Counted from the first letter of the stretch, positions 8,055 to 16,719 are shown. The stretch is 62,580 nt of DNA from Hyphomicrobiaceae bacterium (GCA_021324465.1 JAJPJB010000021.1:1-62580); one strand, 5' to 3'. Notes: generated from the sequence alone by a model not told the origin. Numbers and translations: made by a program.

Positions 8055-8966
8055 CTATTGCGGGATGACTTCGCCGATCAGGCCGGCATCGAAGGCGGTG
8101 AAGAACAGCCGCCCGTCCGTCCAGGCGCAGATGCAGCGCGCGCCCGCATTCGCCGCCGGAATTGAATATTCGCCGACCACGCGGCCGTCGGGTTTCATGC
8201 GCCCGATTTTGTTGGCGGCATTCGCGGTGAACCAGAGATCGCCATCCGGGGCGACGCAGACGCCACGCAGCGACGAGTTCGGCGTCTCGACCGGATGCTC
8301 GGTGATCTTACCGTTGCGATCCATGCAGCCCAGCGAATTTGCGCCGGTTTGCACGAACCAAAGCGTGCCGTTGCAATGCGCGGTCATGGCGCGCGGCTGG
8401 CTGTCCGGACTCGGGATCGAAAACTCCGTGACCGCGCCGTCGACAGTGATACGCGCGATACGATTGCCGGCAGCCTCGCTGAACCAGAGTGCGCCGTCGC
8501 GTTCGGCAATGGACAGCGGGCGACTGCCCGGCGTGATGCCGTTCTTGAATTCGGTAATGTCGCCCTGCGGCGTGATGCGGCCGATCGCGCTCGCCTCGCT
8601 CTCCGAGAACCATACGTTCCCGTCGGGCCCGAGCAGCGTGCCGTCGGGTCCGGCATTCGACGTCGGCAGCGCGAACAGCGCGATTTCGCCGCCCGGCGTC
8701 ACGCGGCCAATCTTGTTCGCCTTCTTGGCGCAGAACCAGAGATTACCGTCGGAGCCGGGCGTGATGCCGATCGGCATCGCGTGGGGTTCCGGCACGGCAA
8801 ATTCATCGATAGCGCCGCTATCGACATCAAGCCGCCCGATCTTCGAGGCGCCGCTTTCGCAAAACCACAGCCGGCGATCTGGCCCGGCGATGCAGATATA
8901 GGGTTCGCTGTTCGGGCTGGGAATTTTGTGCAGTCGAAAGAGGGGGCCGGCTGTTGAACGGCTCAT
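8055..8966 (-). CDS. Virginiamycin B lyase-like seven-bladed propeller (streptogramin lyase family)
   Basis: The 303-residue protein is built from about seven repeats of the form G-x-L-W-F-x5-A-x-x-I-G-R (for example GNLWFCAKKANKIGR and GDLWFTANAANKIGR). This is the Vgb/streptogramin lyase beta-propeller. Vgb opens the lactone of cyclic depsipeptide antibiotics, but environmental homologues mostly have unknown, non-resistance roles. An ATG at 8966 and a GTG at 8975 are both possible; GGTGAG lies upstream of the ATG. It heads the operon with the dienelactone-hydrolase-like and Bug genes, which points to catabolism of a lactone. No signal peptide is seen. Confidence 0.82.
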   Translation of the reverse strand: MSRSTAGPLFRLHKIPSPNSEPYICIAGPDRRLWFCESGASKIGRLDVDSGAIDEFAVPEPHAMPIGITPGSDGNLWFCAKKANKIGRVTPGGEIALFALPTSNAGPDGTLLGPDGNVWFSESEASAIGRITPQGDITEFKNGITPGSRPLSIAERDGALWFSEAAGNRIARITVDGAVTEFSIPSPDSQPRAMTAHCNGTLWFVQTGANSLGCMDRNGKITEHPVETPNSSLRGVCVAPDGDLWFTANAANKIGRMKPDGRVVGEYSIPAANAGARCICAWTDGRLFFTAFDAGLIGEVIPQ

Positions 8967-9112
8967 TCCGCTCACCCTGTTGTACCGTATTGCGATACAT
9001 GCTGTTCGCTATGTGGCACATGGTAGGCACTGCCGCTTTGGACGAGTCAAGCGGGTTTCTCATCTCGATGCTTTCCTCATTCGAAAAGGTCACGTGCGCC
9101 CATCGCGTTTAA

Positions 9113-9148
9113 CGGAACCCTGCCCTGCAGCGGAACCCTGCCCTGAAG
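9113..9148. repeat. Tandem duplication of an 18-bp unit
   Basis: The unit CGGAACCCTGCCCTGCAG (9113-9130) is followed directly by CGGAACCCTGCCCTGAAG (9131-9148), with one mismatch. It lies in the 300-bp gap upstream of the propeller-lyase gene. I see no gene in that gap. The duplication could be replication slippage or a tandem operator. Confidence 0.6.
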
Positions 9149-9266
9149 CGGCACGTTGGACCGGTACTGCGATGCGCGCGTTGAAAGCTTTCTGGTCGCT
9201 GATCAAGCAGACCGCGGCATGCTGGATCGATCACCAGGACTGGTCGCGACGCCTCGCGGCGTTCGC

Positions 9267-10229
9267 TCATTCCGGTTGAATGCCGGCGTCCTGCACCATC
9301 TTCTGCCATTTGCCGAGCTGCAGCTTGATGTAGTCGCCGAGCTCGTCGGGCGTGGAGGAAAAGCCCTCGAAGCCGACATTGCGGAACTTCGCTCTGGTCG
9401 CCGGATCGTCGATGACCTGACGCAACGCGGCATTGAGCTTGGTGATTACCGCCGGCGGCGTCCTGGCCGGCGCAACGAATCCAGCCCAGGCATCGAGCTC
9501 GAAACCCTCGATGCCGGCTTCATCGAGCGTCGGCAGGTCCGGAAACAGCGCCGAGCGCTTGAGCCGTGTCATCGCAAGTGCGCGCACTTGCCCCGCCGCG
9601 ACATGCGGCATGGCGACCGTGAAGTCGACGATCATCATCGACACGCGGCCGGCGATCACGTCTTCGATGGCCTGCGGCGAGCTCTTATAGGGCACATGCA
9701 GCAGTTCGAGCCCGGCCCAATGCGCAAAGGTCTTGCCGCCGACGATGCCCGCGGTATTGCCGCTGGCAAACGACAGCTTGCCGGGATTGGCCTTGGCATA
9801 ATCGACCAGTTCCTTGACTGAATGCACCGGCAGGCTCGGATTGACCACGAGCATCAGGGTGAAGCTGCCGACGCGCGTCACCGGGGCGAAATCTTTCACA
9901 GGATCATAGCTGACCTGCCGCAGCAGAAACGGATCGGCCGAGAGCGGCGAATTGGTCGCGAGCATCAGCGTATAGCCGTCCGGATTGGCATGCTGCACAT
10001 ATTGCGCGGCAACCGCGCCGTCGGCGCCTGGACGATCTTCCACGATGACCGGCTGCTTCAAAGCGGCGCCAAGCGGGTCGGCGATGATGCGACAGAGCGT
10101 GTCGCTGGCGCTGCCAGGACCGAAGACCGCAACAAAAGTGATCGGTCGCGACGGAAAATCATCGGCGAAGAGCGGGGCAGAAAACAGAACGGCCGCCGCG
10201 GCCACGACAATGCAATGCAGCTTTTTCAT
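9267..10229 (-). CDS. Bug/TctC-family periplasmic solute-binding protein
   Basis: The 320-residue protein has a Sec signal peptide (about residues 1-22, ending FSAPLFA) followed by FPSRPITFVAVFGPGSASD, the ligand-pocket start of the family. NPDGYTL and the PYKSSPQ loop are in the expected places. The start has GGGAGG upstream. It stands alone as a single gene, with no TctAB permease genes beside it. The ligand is unknown, probably an organic acid. Confidence 0.92.
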   Translation of the reverse strand: MKKLHCIVVAAAAVLFSAPLFADDFPSRPITFVAVFGPGSASDTLCRIIADPLGAALKQPVIVEDRPGADGAVAAQYVQHANPDGYTLMLATNSPLSADPFLLRQVSYDPVKDFAPVTRVGSFTLMLVVNPSLPVHSVKELVDYAKANPGKLSFASGNTAGIVGGKTFAHWAGLELLHVPYKSSPQAIEDVIAGRVSMMIVDFTVAMPHVAAGQVRALAMTRLKRSALFPDLPTLDEAGIEGFELDAWAGFVAPARTPPAVITKLNAALRQVIDDPATRAKFRNVGFEGFSSTPDELGDYIKLQLGKWQKMVQDAGIQPE

Positions 10230-10361
10230 GCGCGGATCCTCCCTGGCTTTGTCGGTTTTTTCTTATTTGTTGTGCGACGGATCGAGCGATCCGCCGCTTA
10301 TCGTCGGGGGAGGATAGCAGATTTTGCGCCCTGTGGGTGCCCCATTTACGGAAAGCACCGA

Positions 10362-10393
10362 CCCCGCTCATTCGCGCCAAAGCGGGAGCCCCC
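10362..10393. repeat. Dispersed repeat, family C, copy 2 (reverse)
   Basis: On the minus strand the sequence reads GGGGGCTCCCGCTTTGGCGC followed by GAATGAGCGGGG. This is related to the copies at 1861 and 35189. It lies just after the pirin gene stop, in the 200-bp gap before the Bug gene promoter, and can fold back on itself. Confidence 0.4.
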
Positions 10394-10429
10394 GGCACCC
10401 GCATTCGCGTGGCCGGAGTGTTTGTTCAC

Positions 10430-11332
10430 TCAGCGAATGAACGTGCCGTCGCGCAGTTCGGCGAAAGCCTGCTGCAACTCGGCTTGCGTGTTCATCACGA
10501 TCGGCCCGTGCCAGGCGACCGGCTCTTCGATCGGCTTACCCGAGACCAGGAGGAAACGTACGCCCGCGTCGCCCGCCTGCACGGTGACCTCGTCGCCGCG
10601 GTCGAACAGGATCAGCGAACGATTGCCGGTCTGCTCGCGAACCAGAATTTCGTTGACGCCATCGGTCTTCTCGGTGAGTACGCCGAAAGGTTTTGACGCC
10701 GAGCGGAAATCGCCTAAGCCTTCGAATATGTAGGCGAAGGCATGGCGATCGACCTCGACCGGCAACGTCCTGCGTCTGCCGGGCGGCACAAAGACGTCGA
10801 GATAGCGCGGATCCGCAGCGACGCCTTCGACCGGACCGCGCCGGCCCCAAAAATCGCCGCAAACCACACGCACGCGGGTGCCGTCGTCGTCGATGATCTC
10901 GGGGATATCCGCCGCTTTGATGTCCTGATAACGCGGCGCAGTCATCTTCAGCGAAGACGGCAAATTCGCCCAAAGCTGAAAGCCATGCATGCGGCCACGC
11001 GCGTCGCCCTGCGGCATTTCCTGATGCAGGATGCCGCGGCCGGCGGTCATCCACTGCACGTCGCCCGCACCGAGATTGCCGCGATTGCCCAGGCTGTCGC
11101 CGTGCTCGACCGTGCCTGCCAAAACGTAAGTGATGGTCTCAATGCCACGGTGCGGATGCCAGGGAAAGCCGGCGCGATAATCCTCCGGCCGGTCGTTGCG
11201 GAAATCGTCGAGCAAGAGGAAGGGGTCGAATTCGGAAGTATTGCCGAAGCCGAAGGCGCGGTTGAGCTTGACGCCGGCGCCCTCAATCACGGGCTTGGAT
11301 GTGACGATGCTCTTCACGGGGCGGATGGACAT
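10430..11332 (-). CDS. Pirin-family protein
   Basis: This 300-residue bicupin has the pirin metal-binding motifs HPHRGIETITYV (His-x-His) and GRGILHQEMP (His and Glu) in the N-terminal cupin. Bacterial pirins may act as quercetin dioxygenases or as redox-sensing partners of metabolic enzymes. Function is not predictable from sequence alone. The ATG at 11332 is preceded by GGAGAGG at good spacing, which rules out the longer in-frame extension to 11593. It is a single gene on the minus strand. Confidence 0.92.
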   Translation of the reverse strand: MSIRPVKSIVTSKPVIEGAGVKLNRAFGFGNTSEFDPFLLLDDFRNDRPEDYRAGFPWHPHRGIETITYVLAGTVEHGDSLGNRGNLGAGDVQWMTAGRGILHQEMPQGDARGRMHGFQLWANLPSSLKMTAPRYQDIKAADIPEIIDDDGTRVRVVCGDFWGRRGPVEGVAADPRYLDVFVPPGRRRTLPVEVDRHAFAYIFEGLGDFRSASKPFGVLTEKTDGVNEILVREQTGNRSLILFDRGDEVTVQAGDAGVRFLLVSGKPIEEPVAWHGPIVMNTQAELQQAFAELRDGTFIR

Positions 11333-11745
11333 ATGCCTCTCCAGCGGATCGGTTGATTGCGATGAAAAATGGGTGACAAGAGCGCGGCTGCAAGAAGGCA
11401 CACGGCTGATACCGGTGCGCCTTTGTCGTCGCTGCTGGAATAGCGCGGCAGCCGCACAGCTGTGTTGCGCCCCGCTTCGATTTCTGCGCGCTGACTGAGC
11501 GCGAGAGGCAAGTTCCGTCGCGACGCAGGAACGGAGCCTCTGCGCCTGATTTGCTGCCGTGCAGGCAATGAAAGAGAAGCTTTGTGTCTGCAATCAAGTA
11601 TGGCAACAGCAACAGGACCGCAGGATGGCGGCTTCAGGAAGAGCACCGGAAGCGGCGTGGACACGGATCAGCAGCAAAAAATCCGGACGGCAAAACGGCC
11701 CGGCTTGGCATCAGCCAAGCCGGGCGTTCGTTTGTCTCCTGCGCG
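11333..11745. other. 413-bp gap without a gene
   Basis: This gap lies between the pirin start and the lactonase stop, both on the minus strand. It contains the lactonase terminator hairpin (11699-11724) and presumably the pirin promoter. Reading frames that cross it are Arg/Ser-rich and show no recognisable domain or ribosome binding site. Confidence 0.6.
11699..11724 (-). terminator. Rho-independent terminator of the lactonase gene
   Basis: A perfect 10-bp stem (CCCGGCTTGG and CCAAGCCGGG) has a 6-nt loop and lies 21 bp past the lactonase stop. On the minus strand it is followed by a TTTT run and then a TTTTTT run. Confidence 0.75.
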
Positions 11746-12900
11746 TCATGGCAGCGTAACCATGCCGCTCCAAAATTGCTGGGCGCCGCCAACATCGACG
11801 TCGTATTTGCGGACAAAGGTCAGCTTGCCGTCGCCGCCCATACGGAACACGGTGAGGCCTGCCGCGATCACGCTGCCGTCCGGCCGCGCCACCGGCAGGA
11901 TGCTCGCCGCAACGAGGAGGCGTCCGCCCGGATCGATGCTGAAGGTGCGCAGCTGCACGCCATGCCCGTCGATGTTCTGGATCCGCGTCGGCTCGCCGGT
12001 ATTGGCGTCGATTGCATAGACCGCAACGCTGTTTTCGCCCTCGGTCGACATTTTTCGCCCGCCGCTGGGCGACGCCGGAAAAGTGCGATTGGTCAGATAG
12101 AGGTACTTGCCGTTGGGGTGGACATGGATCGCACCGGCGCCTTGCTCAGCCTTGCCATGCGGATCAACAAGCGTGTCCTTGATGTAGAGTGGATCGCGCG
12201 ACAGCCCGGTCGCCGCATCCAGCCGGTAGACGAACAGTTTGTTCTGCCGCTCGATCGAGACAAAAGCCCACGGTTTTTCGGGATGGAAATCGAGATGGCG
12301 CGGGCCGAAGCCCAGGCCATTGCCGGGCGCGATCGAGGCGAGGCCTTTCAGAACCCCGTCGGTGAAGCTGAAAGCCTTGATGGCGCCCGGGTCCTCAGGC
12401 TTGCCGCTTTCGGCATTGTTGCCGCGCGTCACCAGCAGAACGGTGCGGTTTCCCGGCGCGACCATCACTTGATGCGCGAAGATTCCGGTATCGAGTTTCT
12501 CCGGCTGCACGACGGCCGCGCCGATCGTGCCATCGGCATTGAGCCGATGCACAGTGATATTGCTTGGAATGTTGAACGCGGTCAGGAGAAATTGCCCGGT
12601 GGCGTCGACGGTGGTGTGAATCGGGCGCGACGGCAGCAGGGCCGGCTCACCATGCGGCTTGAGCGCGCCGGTTGCCTGATCGATGGCCAGTGCATTGGCG
12701 AAATGGGCATCGCCGGCGACGCCCGGGCCGCCGGTCGAGGACACGACGTAGAGAAAGCGCCGCGCCGGATGCGGCCAGGCATATTGAATGTTTGCGGGCA
12801 GCCCGATCGCGCCGCGCTTGATCAGCGCGGCGCCCTCGATATCGAGATCATACAGCGTCAGCAGCGGCCCGACGCTGGCGTAAAAGACCGTCTTTGGCAT
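11746..12900 (-). CDS. Lactonase-family beta-propeller protein (6-phosphogluconolactonase-like)
   Basis: The 384-residue seven-bladed propeller belongs to the Pgl/YbhE lactonase family. Recognisable blades include PHPARRFLYVVSSTGG, GPRHLDFHPEKPWAFVSIE and IHVHPNGKYLYLTNR. The family opens sugar lactones such as 6-phosphogluconolactone, or related cyclic esters. No signal peptide is present, so it is cytoplasmic. No strong ribosome binding site is visible before the ATG at 12900. It is monocistronic, with its own terminator. The substrate is not deducible from context. Confidence 0.88.
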   Translation of the reverse strand: MPKTVFYASVGPLLTLYDLDIEGAALIKRGAIGLPANIQYAWPHPARRFLYVVSSTGGPGVAGDAHFANALAIDQATGALKPHGEPALLPSRPIHTTVDATGQFLLTAFNIPSNITVHRLNADGTIGAAVVQPEKLDTGIFAHQVMVAPGNRTVLLVTRGNNAESGKPEDPGAIKAFSFTDGVLKGLASIAPGNGLGFGPRHLDFHPEKPWAFVSIERQNKLFVYRLDAATGLSRDPLYIKDTLVDPHGKAEQGAGAIHVHPNGKYLYLTNRTFPASPSGGRKMSTEGENSVAVYAIDANTGEPTRIQNIDGHGVQLRTFSIDPGGRLLVAASILPVARPDGSVIAAGLTVFRMGGDGKLTFVRKYDVDVGGAQQFWSGMVTLP

Positions 12901-13030
12901 GTGGAGCGAACTCTGTGTGAAGCCTCAGGGCGGACATGCGGGCCCAAGTCGCGAGCTCGAAGTCGTCCCCTCCAGGCATCATCTCACTGCGCATGGCGAT
13001 CTGCCAGTAGGGCATTCGCTGTTCGCGCGC

Positions 13031-13294
13031 TTAGGCGGCCAGCAGCCTTTCGACCAGCGCATCGATCCGCGCGACGGTGCGGAAATTTGACGGCGTCATA
13101 TCGCCGTCCGGAATCTTGATCTCAAACTCGGCTTCGATCGCGAGCATGAGATTGACCAGGTCGAGCGAAGAGATGCCGCTGTCGCCTAAATCGTCGTTGC
13201 GGCCAATGCTGCGGTCGATCGACCGCTTTTTCAGGATGCTCTGCACAAGGCTTGTGATGCGATCGGATATGGACGAAGTGACGCGGTCCAGCAC
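13031..13294 (-). CDS. Carrier protein 1 (phosphopantetheine-binding), probable partner of the amino acid:CP ligase
   Basis: The product is an acyl-carrier-protein fold of about 87 residues. The pantetheine attachment Ser is Ser43, in DSGISSLDLVN, where the usual D-S-L is S-S-L. Helices follow in the normal order (LAIEAEFEIKIP, then FRTVARIDALVERL). The start is uncertain. GTG at 13294 gives an ACP-sized protein, while an ATG at 13384 in the same frame adds 30 residues that look unlike the family. An AAGGAG lies inside that extension, followed only by ATT/ATC codons. Characterised amino acid:CP ligases act on a small carrier protein encoded nearby. This gene is divergent from the flavoprotein and ligase genes, so it is the best candidate. 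Confidence 0.85.
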   Translation of the reverse strand: MLDRVTSSISDRITSLVQSILKKRSIDRSIGRNDDLGDSGISSLDLVNLMLAIEAEFEIKIPDGDMTPSNFRTVARIDALVERLLAA

Positions 13295-13514
13295 GGTGAA
13301 CGGTTCCCGAATTTCGATGCGAAAAATCGGCTCCTTTTCGCAACTTCTGGCGCAGTTCTGGCGCAGCGAAGGCTTATCACACAATAGGTTTTCGATTGGT
13401 AACCTTTACGCCAAAGAAGCGCGCTAATTGCGCGCAAAAAGCCGCGGGGAATTGTAAGTTTTGCGCTATTTGGTGCGGTAGCGAACTCATCCGGCGGGGC
13501 AGCCGCTCTGGAGC

Positions 13515-14786
13515 GTGAACTTACTCATGAATCCCCGAACCGCGACGATTCTCGAATCGGATCAGGACATCGGCGCGGCGGCGCGACATGCCGCACGCGG
13601 AATTTTGGCGGCGACTGATAATCCGGCCCTCGTCAAAGCCAGCCTGACGTCGCGGGCCGAGCGCGTCGCCGCTATTGCTTCGACACAGGCTGCCGCGGTC
13701 GATCGACATTCGCGCTTTCCGGCCGAAGCGATCGCGGCGCTCCGCGCCGAGAAGCTGCTCGGCCTCGCGGTGCCGCGCGAGCTTGGCGGTGAAGGCGCCG
13801 GCATCGCGAATATTGCCGAAATCTGTTACCTGCTCGGCCGCGCCTGCGCTTCGACGGCCATGATCTATGCGATGCATCAGACCAAGGTGGCCTGCATCGT
13901 GCGGCACGGATCGGCAAGCGCCTGGCATCAGCTATTGCTGCGTCGACTGGTCAACGAGCAATTGCTGCTGGCCTCCTCAACCACCGAAGGCCAAAGCGGT
14001 GGCGATATCCGCAACAGTGCTGCACCGATTGAGCGCGATGGCGGGCGCGTTCGCCTGGTGCGGCAGGCGGCGGTGATCTCCTATGGGGCTGCCGCGGACG
14101 GCATCGTCACCACAGCGCGCCGCACGCCCGACGCGGCGAGTTCGGACCAGGTGCTGGTCGCCTTTCTCAAAGACGACTACACGCTGACGCCTGTATCCGG
14201 CTGGGATGCTTTCGGCATGCGCGGCACGTGCAGCGAAGGTTTCAGGCTCGTCGCCTCCGGTACGAGCGAGCAGATACTGCCGGTCGCCTATGGCAAGATC
14301 CATGCACAGACCATGATGCCGGTCGCGCATTTGCTGTGGAGCTCCGTCTGGGCCGGAATCGCGGCGGCTGCGACGGAACGCGCGCGTGCATTCGTGCGCC
14401 AGGCCGCACGGCGTTCCGGCGGTGCGCTGCCGCCCGCGGCCGCGCACCTGACGCGGGCGGATGCCTCACTGCGTTCACTGCGCAGTCTGATCGCCGGCGC
14501 GTTGCGCCGTTTTGAGGCGGCCGATCCGGCCGCCATCGAGGCCATCGATTTTCAGACCGGTATGAACCTGCTCAAGGTCAATGCATCGGAGCTTGCCGTC
14601 GCTGCGGTGATTGGCGCCATGCAGACCTGCGGCCTCGCCGGCTATCGCAACGACAGCGCGTTCGGCATCGGCCGGCACCTGCGCGATATTTTGTCGGCGC
14701 CGATCATGATCAGCAATGATCGCATTCTTGCCAATATCGCCGGTGCAGCACTGCTGTCCGGCACGCCAGCCTCGCTGTGCGATTAG
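13515..14786 (+). CDS. Acyl-CoA dehydrogenase-like flavoprotein, possibly acting on carrier-bound substrate
   Basis: The 423-residue protein has the acyl-CoA dehydrogenase fold: N-terminal helical domain (LGLAVPRELGGEGAG), central beta domain (SSTTEGQSGGDIR) and C-terminal helical domain (GRHLRDILSAPIM). Where medium-chain enzymes have the catalytic Glu in Y-E-G-T, this protein reads M398-I-S-N. The standard base is therefore missing and may lie elsewhere, or the chemistry differs. Relatives of this fold oxidise carrier-bound amino acids, for example prolyl-carrier-protein in pyrrole biosynthesis. It sits 45 bp upstream of the amino acid:CP ligase and 220 bp divergent from carrier protein 1. 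GTG 13515 or ATG 13527 may be the start. Confidence 0.87.
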   Translation: MNLLMNPRTATILESDQDIGAAARHAARGILAATDNPALVKASLTSRAERVAAIASTQAAAVDRHSRFPAEAIAALRAEKLLGLAVPRELGGEGAGIANIAEICYLLGRACASTAMIYAMHQTKVACIVRHGSASAWHQLLLRRLVNEQLLLASSTTEGQSGGDIRNSAAPIERDGGRVRLVRQAAVISYGAAADGIVTTARRTPDAASSDQVLVAFLKDDYTLTPVSGWDAFGMRGTCSEGFRLVASGTSEQILPVAYGKIHAQTMMPVAHLLWSSVWAGIAAAATERARAFVRQAARRSGGALPPAAAHLTRADASLRSLRSLIAGALRRFEAADPAAIEAIDFQTGMNLLKVNASELAVAAVIGAMQTCGLAGYRNDSAFGIGRHLRDILSAPIMISNDRILANIAGAALLSGTPASLCD

Positions 14787-14831
14787 AGCTTCGCCGCACA
14801 AAAGGAAGCATCGAACAAGGGGCACAAACAG

Positions 14832-15755
14832 ATGAACCTGGCATTCAAGAAGCCGGCCCAAGCGCTGCGTTCGCTGGATTCGATCGCCGAGGCGCTGCTG
14901 CTGCCAAGCGGCATCGATGGTGTTTACGCGCGTACCGCGATTTTTGAGAAGGTGATCGACGGGCTTGCCGATCTGATTTCGTCCTATCGCGAGGACAAAA
15001 CCGAGGTGCTGCGCTTTCCGCCGGTCATGAGCCGCCGGCAGATCGAGAAATCCGGCTACTTGAAGAGCTTCCCGCATTTTCTCGGCTGTATATGCTGCTT
15101 GCACGGCGACGAGCGCGAAATTCAGGCCAATGTCGAGCGCTACGAAGCGGGCGGCGATTGGACCGGCGGGCTTTCCGCCGCCGATCTCGTGCTCAGCCCC
15201 GCCGCCTGCTATCCGGTCTATCCGCTGGCAGCAAGCCGCGGCCACGTGCCCGCTGAAGGCCTTATCTTCGACGTCGCTTGCGACTGTTTCCGACGCGAGC
15301 CGTCAAAGATGCTCGACCGCTTGCAGTCGTTTCGCATGCGCGAATATGTCCGCATCGGCACGCCCGCACAGGTCCAGAACTTCCGCTCGCGTTGGATCAA
15401 GCGCGGTGAACGTCTCGCGGCTCAATTGGGACTCAATTACCGCATCGATCAGGCGAGCGATCCGTTCTTCGGTCGCGGCGGCAAGCTGATGGCGATGAGC
15501 CAGGTCGAACAGGCGTTGAAATTCGAGCTGCTGGTGCCGATCCATTCCGAGCAGGAGCCGACCGCCTGCGTAAGCTTCAACTATCATCGCGAGCATTTCG
15601 GCGCGACCTGGAATCTGTGCAATGCCTCGGGTCAGATCGCGCATACCGGGTGCGTCGCCTTTGGCATGGATCGGCTCGCGCTCGCTTTGTTTGCAACGCA
15701 CGGCGTCGAGTTCGCGCAATGGCCGACGCGGGTGCGCCAGGCGCTGATGGTGTGA
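14832..15755 (+). CDS. Amino acid:[carrier protein] ligase (seryl-tRNA synthetase catalytic-core homologue)
   Basis: The 307-residue protein is a class II aminoacyl-tRNA synthetase core lacking any tRNA-binding domain. Motif 2 is visible as FDVACDCFRREPSKMLDRL and motif 3 as CVAFGMDRLALALF. Cys126, Glu171 and Cys274 match the zinc ligands of the amino acid:CP ligases and of atypical methanogen SerRS. Enzymes of this family from Bradyrhizobium and Agrobacterium activate glycine or alanine and load it on the phosphopantetheine of a small carrier protein, not on tRNA. The biological product is still unknown. Its ATG has AAGGGG upstream, and it follows the flavoprotein gene by 45 bp. It is convergent with the GNAT-like gene, with 4 bp between stops. 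Confidence 0.92.
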   Translation: MNLAFKKPAQALRSLDSIAEALLLPSGIDGVYARTAIFEKVIDGLADLISSYREDKTEVLRFPPVMSRRQIEKSGYLKSFPHFLGCICCLHGDEREIQANVERYEAGGDWTGGLSAADLVLSPAACYPVYPLAASRGHVPAEGLIFDVACDCFRREPSKMLDRLQSFRMREYVRIGTPAQVQNFRSRWIKRGERLAAQLGLNYRIDQASDPFFGRGGKLMAMSQVEQALKFELLVPIHSEQEPTACVSFNYHREHFGATWNLCNASGQIAHTGCVAFGMDRLALALFATHGVEFAQWPTRVRQALMV

Positions 15756-15759
15756 TCGG

Positions 15760-16629
15760 CTAAACGCCCAGAATCGCGTATTCGGTATAAGCGAGATCGC
15801 CGAGGCGCGGTCGTTGCGGGCCCTTGAAATATTTCGGCTTGCTGCCGCGGCGGAAGATGCCGACCAGCCCGGGAACAGGCCTATTGGCGTCGAGGATCAC
15901 AAAAGGCCGGCCGCGCCGCAGCAGATATTTGCCGATCGGACCGGCAAAGCGCGCGAGGTCGGCAATGTCGCGGCAATAGATCAGCTGTGCGCAGGGCACG
16001 AAGCCTTTGACCAGGCGCAGCCGAAAGACGAAGGGATAGGCGCGCTCGGACGTCGCACACCAAAGGCTGATGCAGTCATAGGCCGAATGCTCGACAAGCA
16101 CCGCGCGATCGAAAGCATCGAAGGTGACCGAGGGCTGTCGTCTCACGTCGAATACTTCGGCTTTGCCAGCCGCAAAGACATTCAGCGCCGGCATCGCGAT
16201 GAACAGGCCGTCGCTGTACCGGCGAAACCCCTGGGCCTCGATAATAGGCCAGGTGTGCGGTGCCGCCGAGATATCGGTATAGGTGACCTCTTTGTGGCGC
16301 ATCGCTTGCGCCACCAGGAGTGACGCATAGGCGCGAAAGGCGGGTTCGACATACCAGCTGGACAGATTGCAGCGCGCCGAGAGCGCGCCGCCGACCGGCA
16401 TCGCCGCGCAAATCAGCAAGATCACGCCGACCGGCGCGCCGGCGGTCTCGAGAAGGTAACCATAGCGCGGCAGACCGGGCGGCGGGTTATGCCGCGCGAG
16501 CTGCTGCAGCGCATTGACCCAGAAGGCGCGGCCGCGGCTCGGAAAGCCGCGCGTCAAGAGATCGGCGATGGCGGGCGTGTCGCCGTGCTCGATTTGGCGG
16601 CAGCGGATTTCTGCAGGCGGCGAAGCCAT
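15760..16629 (-). CDS. GNAT-like acyltransferase, role unknown
   Basis: The product is 289 residues. The N-terminal half looks like a GNAT N-acyltransferase: IRCRQIEHGDTPAIADLLTRGF opens like strand 1/helix 1, and the segment from about 75 to 135 reads like the acetyl-CoA core (VGVILLICAAM, then SSWYVEPAFRAYASLLV). The C-terminal half may be a second, degenerate GNAT domain. The ATG at 16629 begins the domain. A TTG at 16701 would add 24 atypical residues, and neither has a clear ribosome binding site. It lies between the amino acid:CP ligase and carrier protein 2, so it could acylate a carrier-bound amino acid or move it to an acceptor. That is inference; the GNAT call is itself moderate. 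Confidence 0.65.
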   Translation of the reverse strand: MASPPAEIRCRQIEHGDTPAIADLLTRGFPSRGRAFWVNALQQLARHNPPPGLPRYGYLLETAGAPVGVILLICAAMPVGGALSARCNLSSWYVEPAFRAYASLLVAQAMRHKEVTYTDISAAPHTWPIIEAQGFRRYSDGLFIAMPALNVFAAGKAEVFDVRRQPSVTFDAFDRAVLVEHSAYDCISLWCATSERAYPFVFRLRLVKGFVPCAQLIYCRDIADLARFAGPIGKYLLRRGRPFVILDANRPVPGLVGIFRRGSKPKYFKGPQRPRLGDLAYTEYAILGV

Positions 16630-16719
16630 TCGCGTTGACCACGAAACGGTCGTGAACTTGATCGTAATCGTTCCGCGACTATAGAGGCAGCGAATGAACA
16701 AACAGTAGGTCTGGCGGCA

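Noticed and set aside
8055-8966. Streptogramin resistance gene.
   Set aside because: Homology is to the general propeller lyase family, and the operon context is catabolic. Resistance cannot be claimed from the fold.
9113-9148. A small CRISPR array.
   Set aside because: Two adjacent copies without spacers, and no cas gene in the window.
14832-15755. A truncated or broken seryl-tRNA synthetase.
   Set aside because: The length and zinc ligands match the amino acid:CP ligase family, and a carrier protein gene is nearby. The missing tRNA-binding domain is a family trait, not a deletion.
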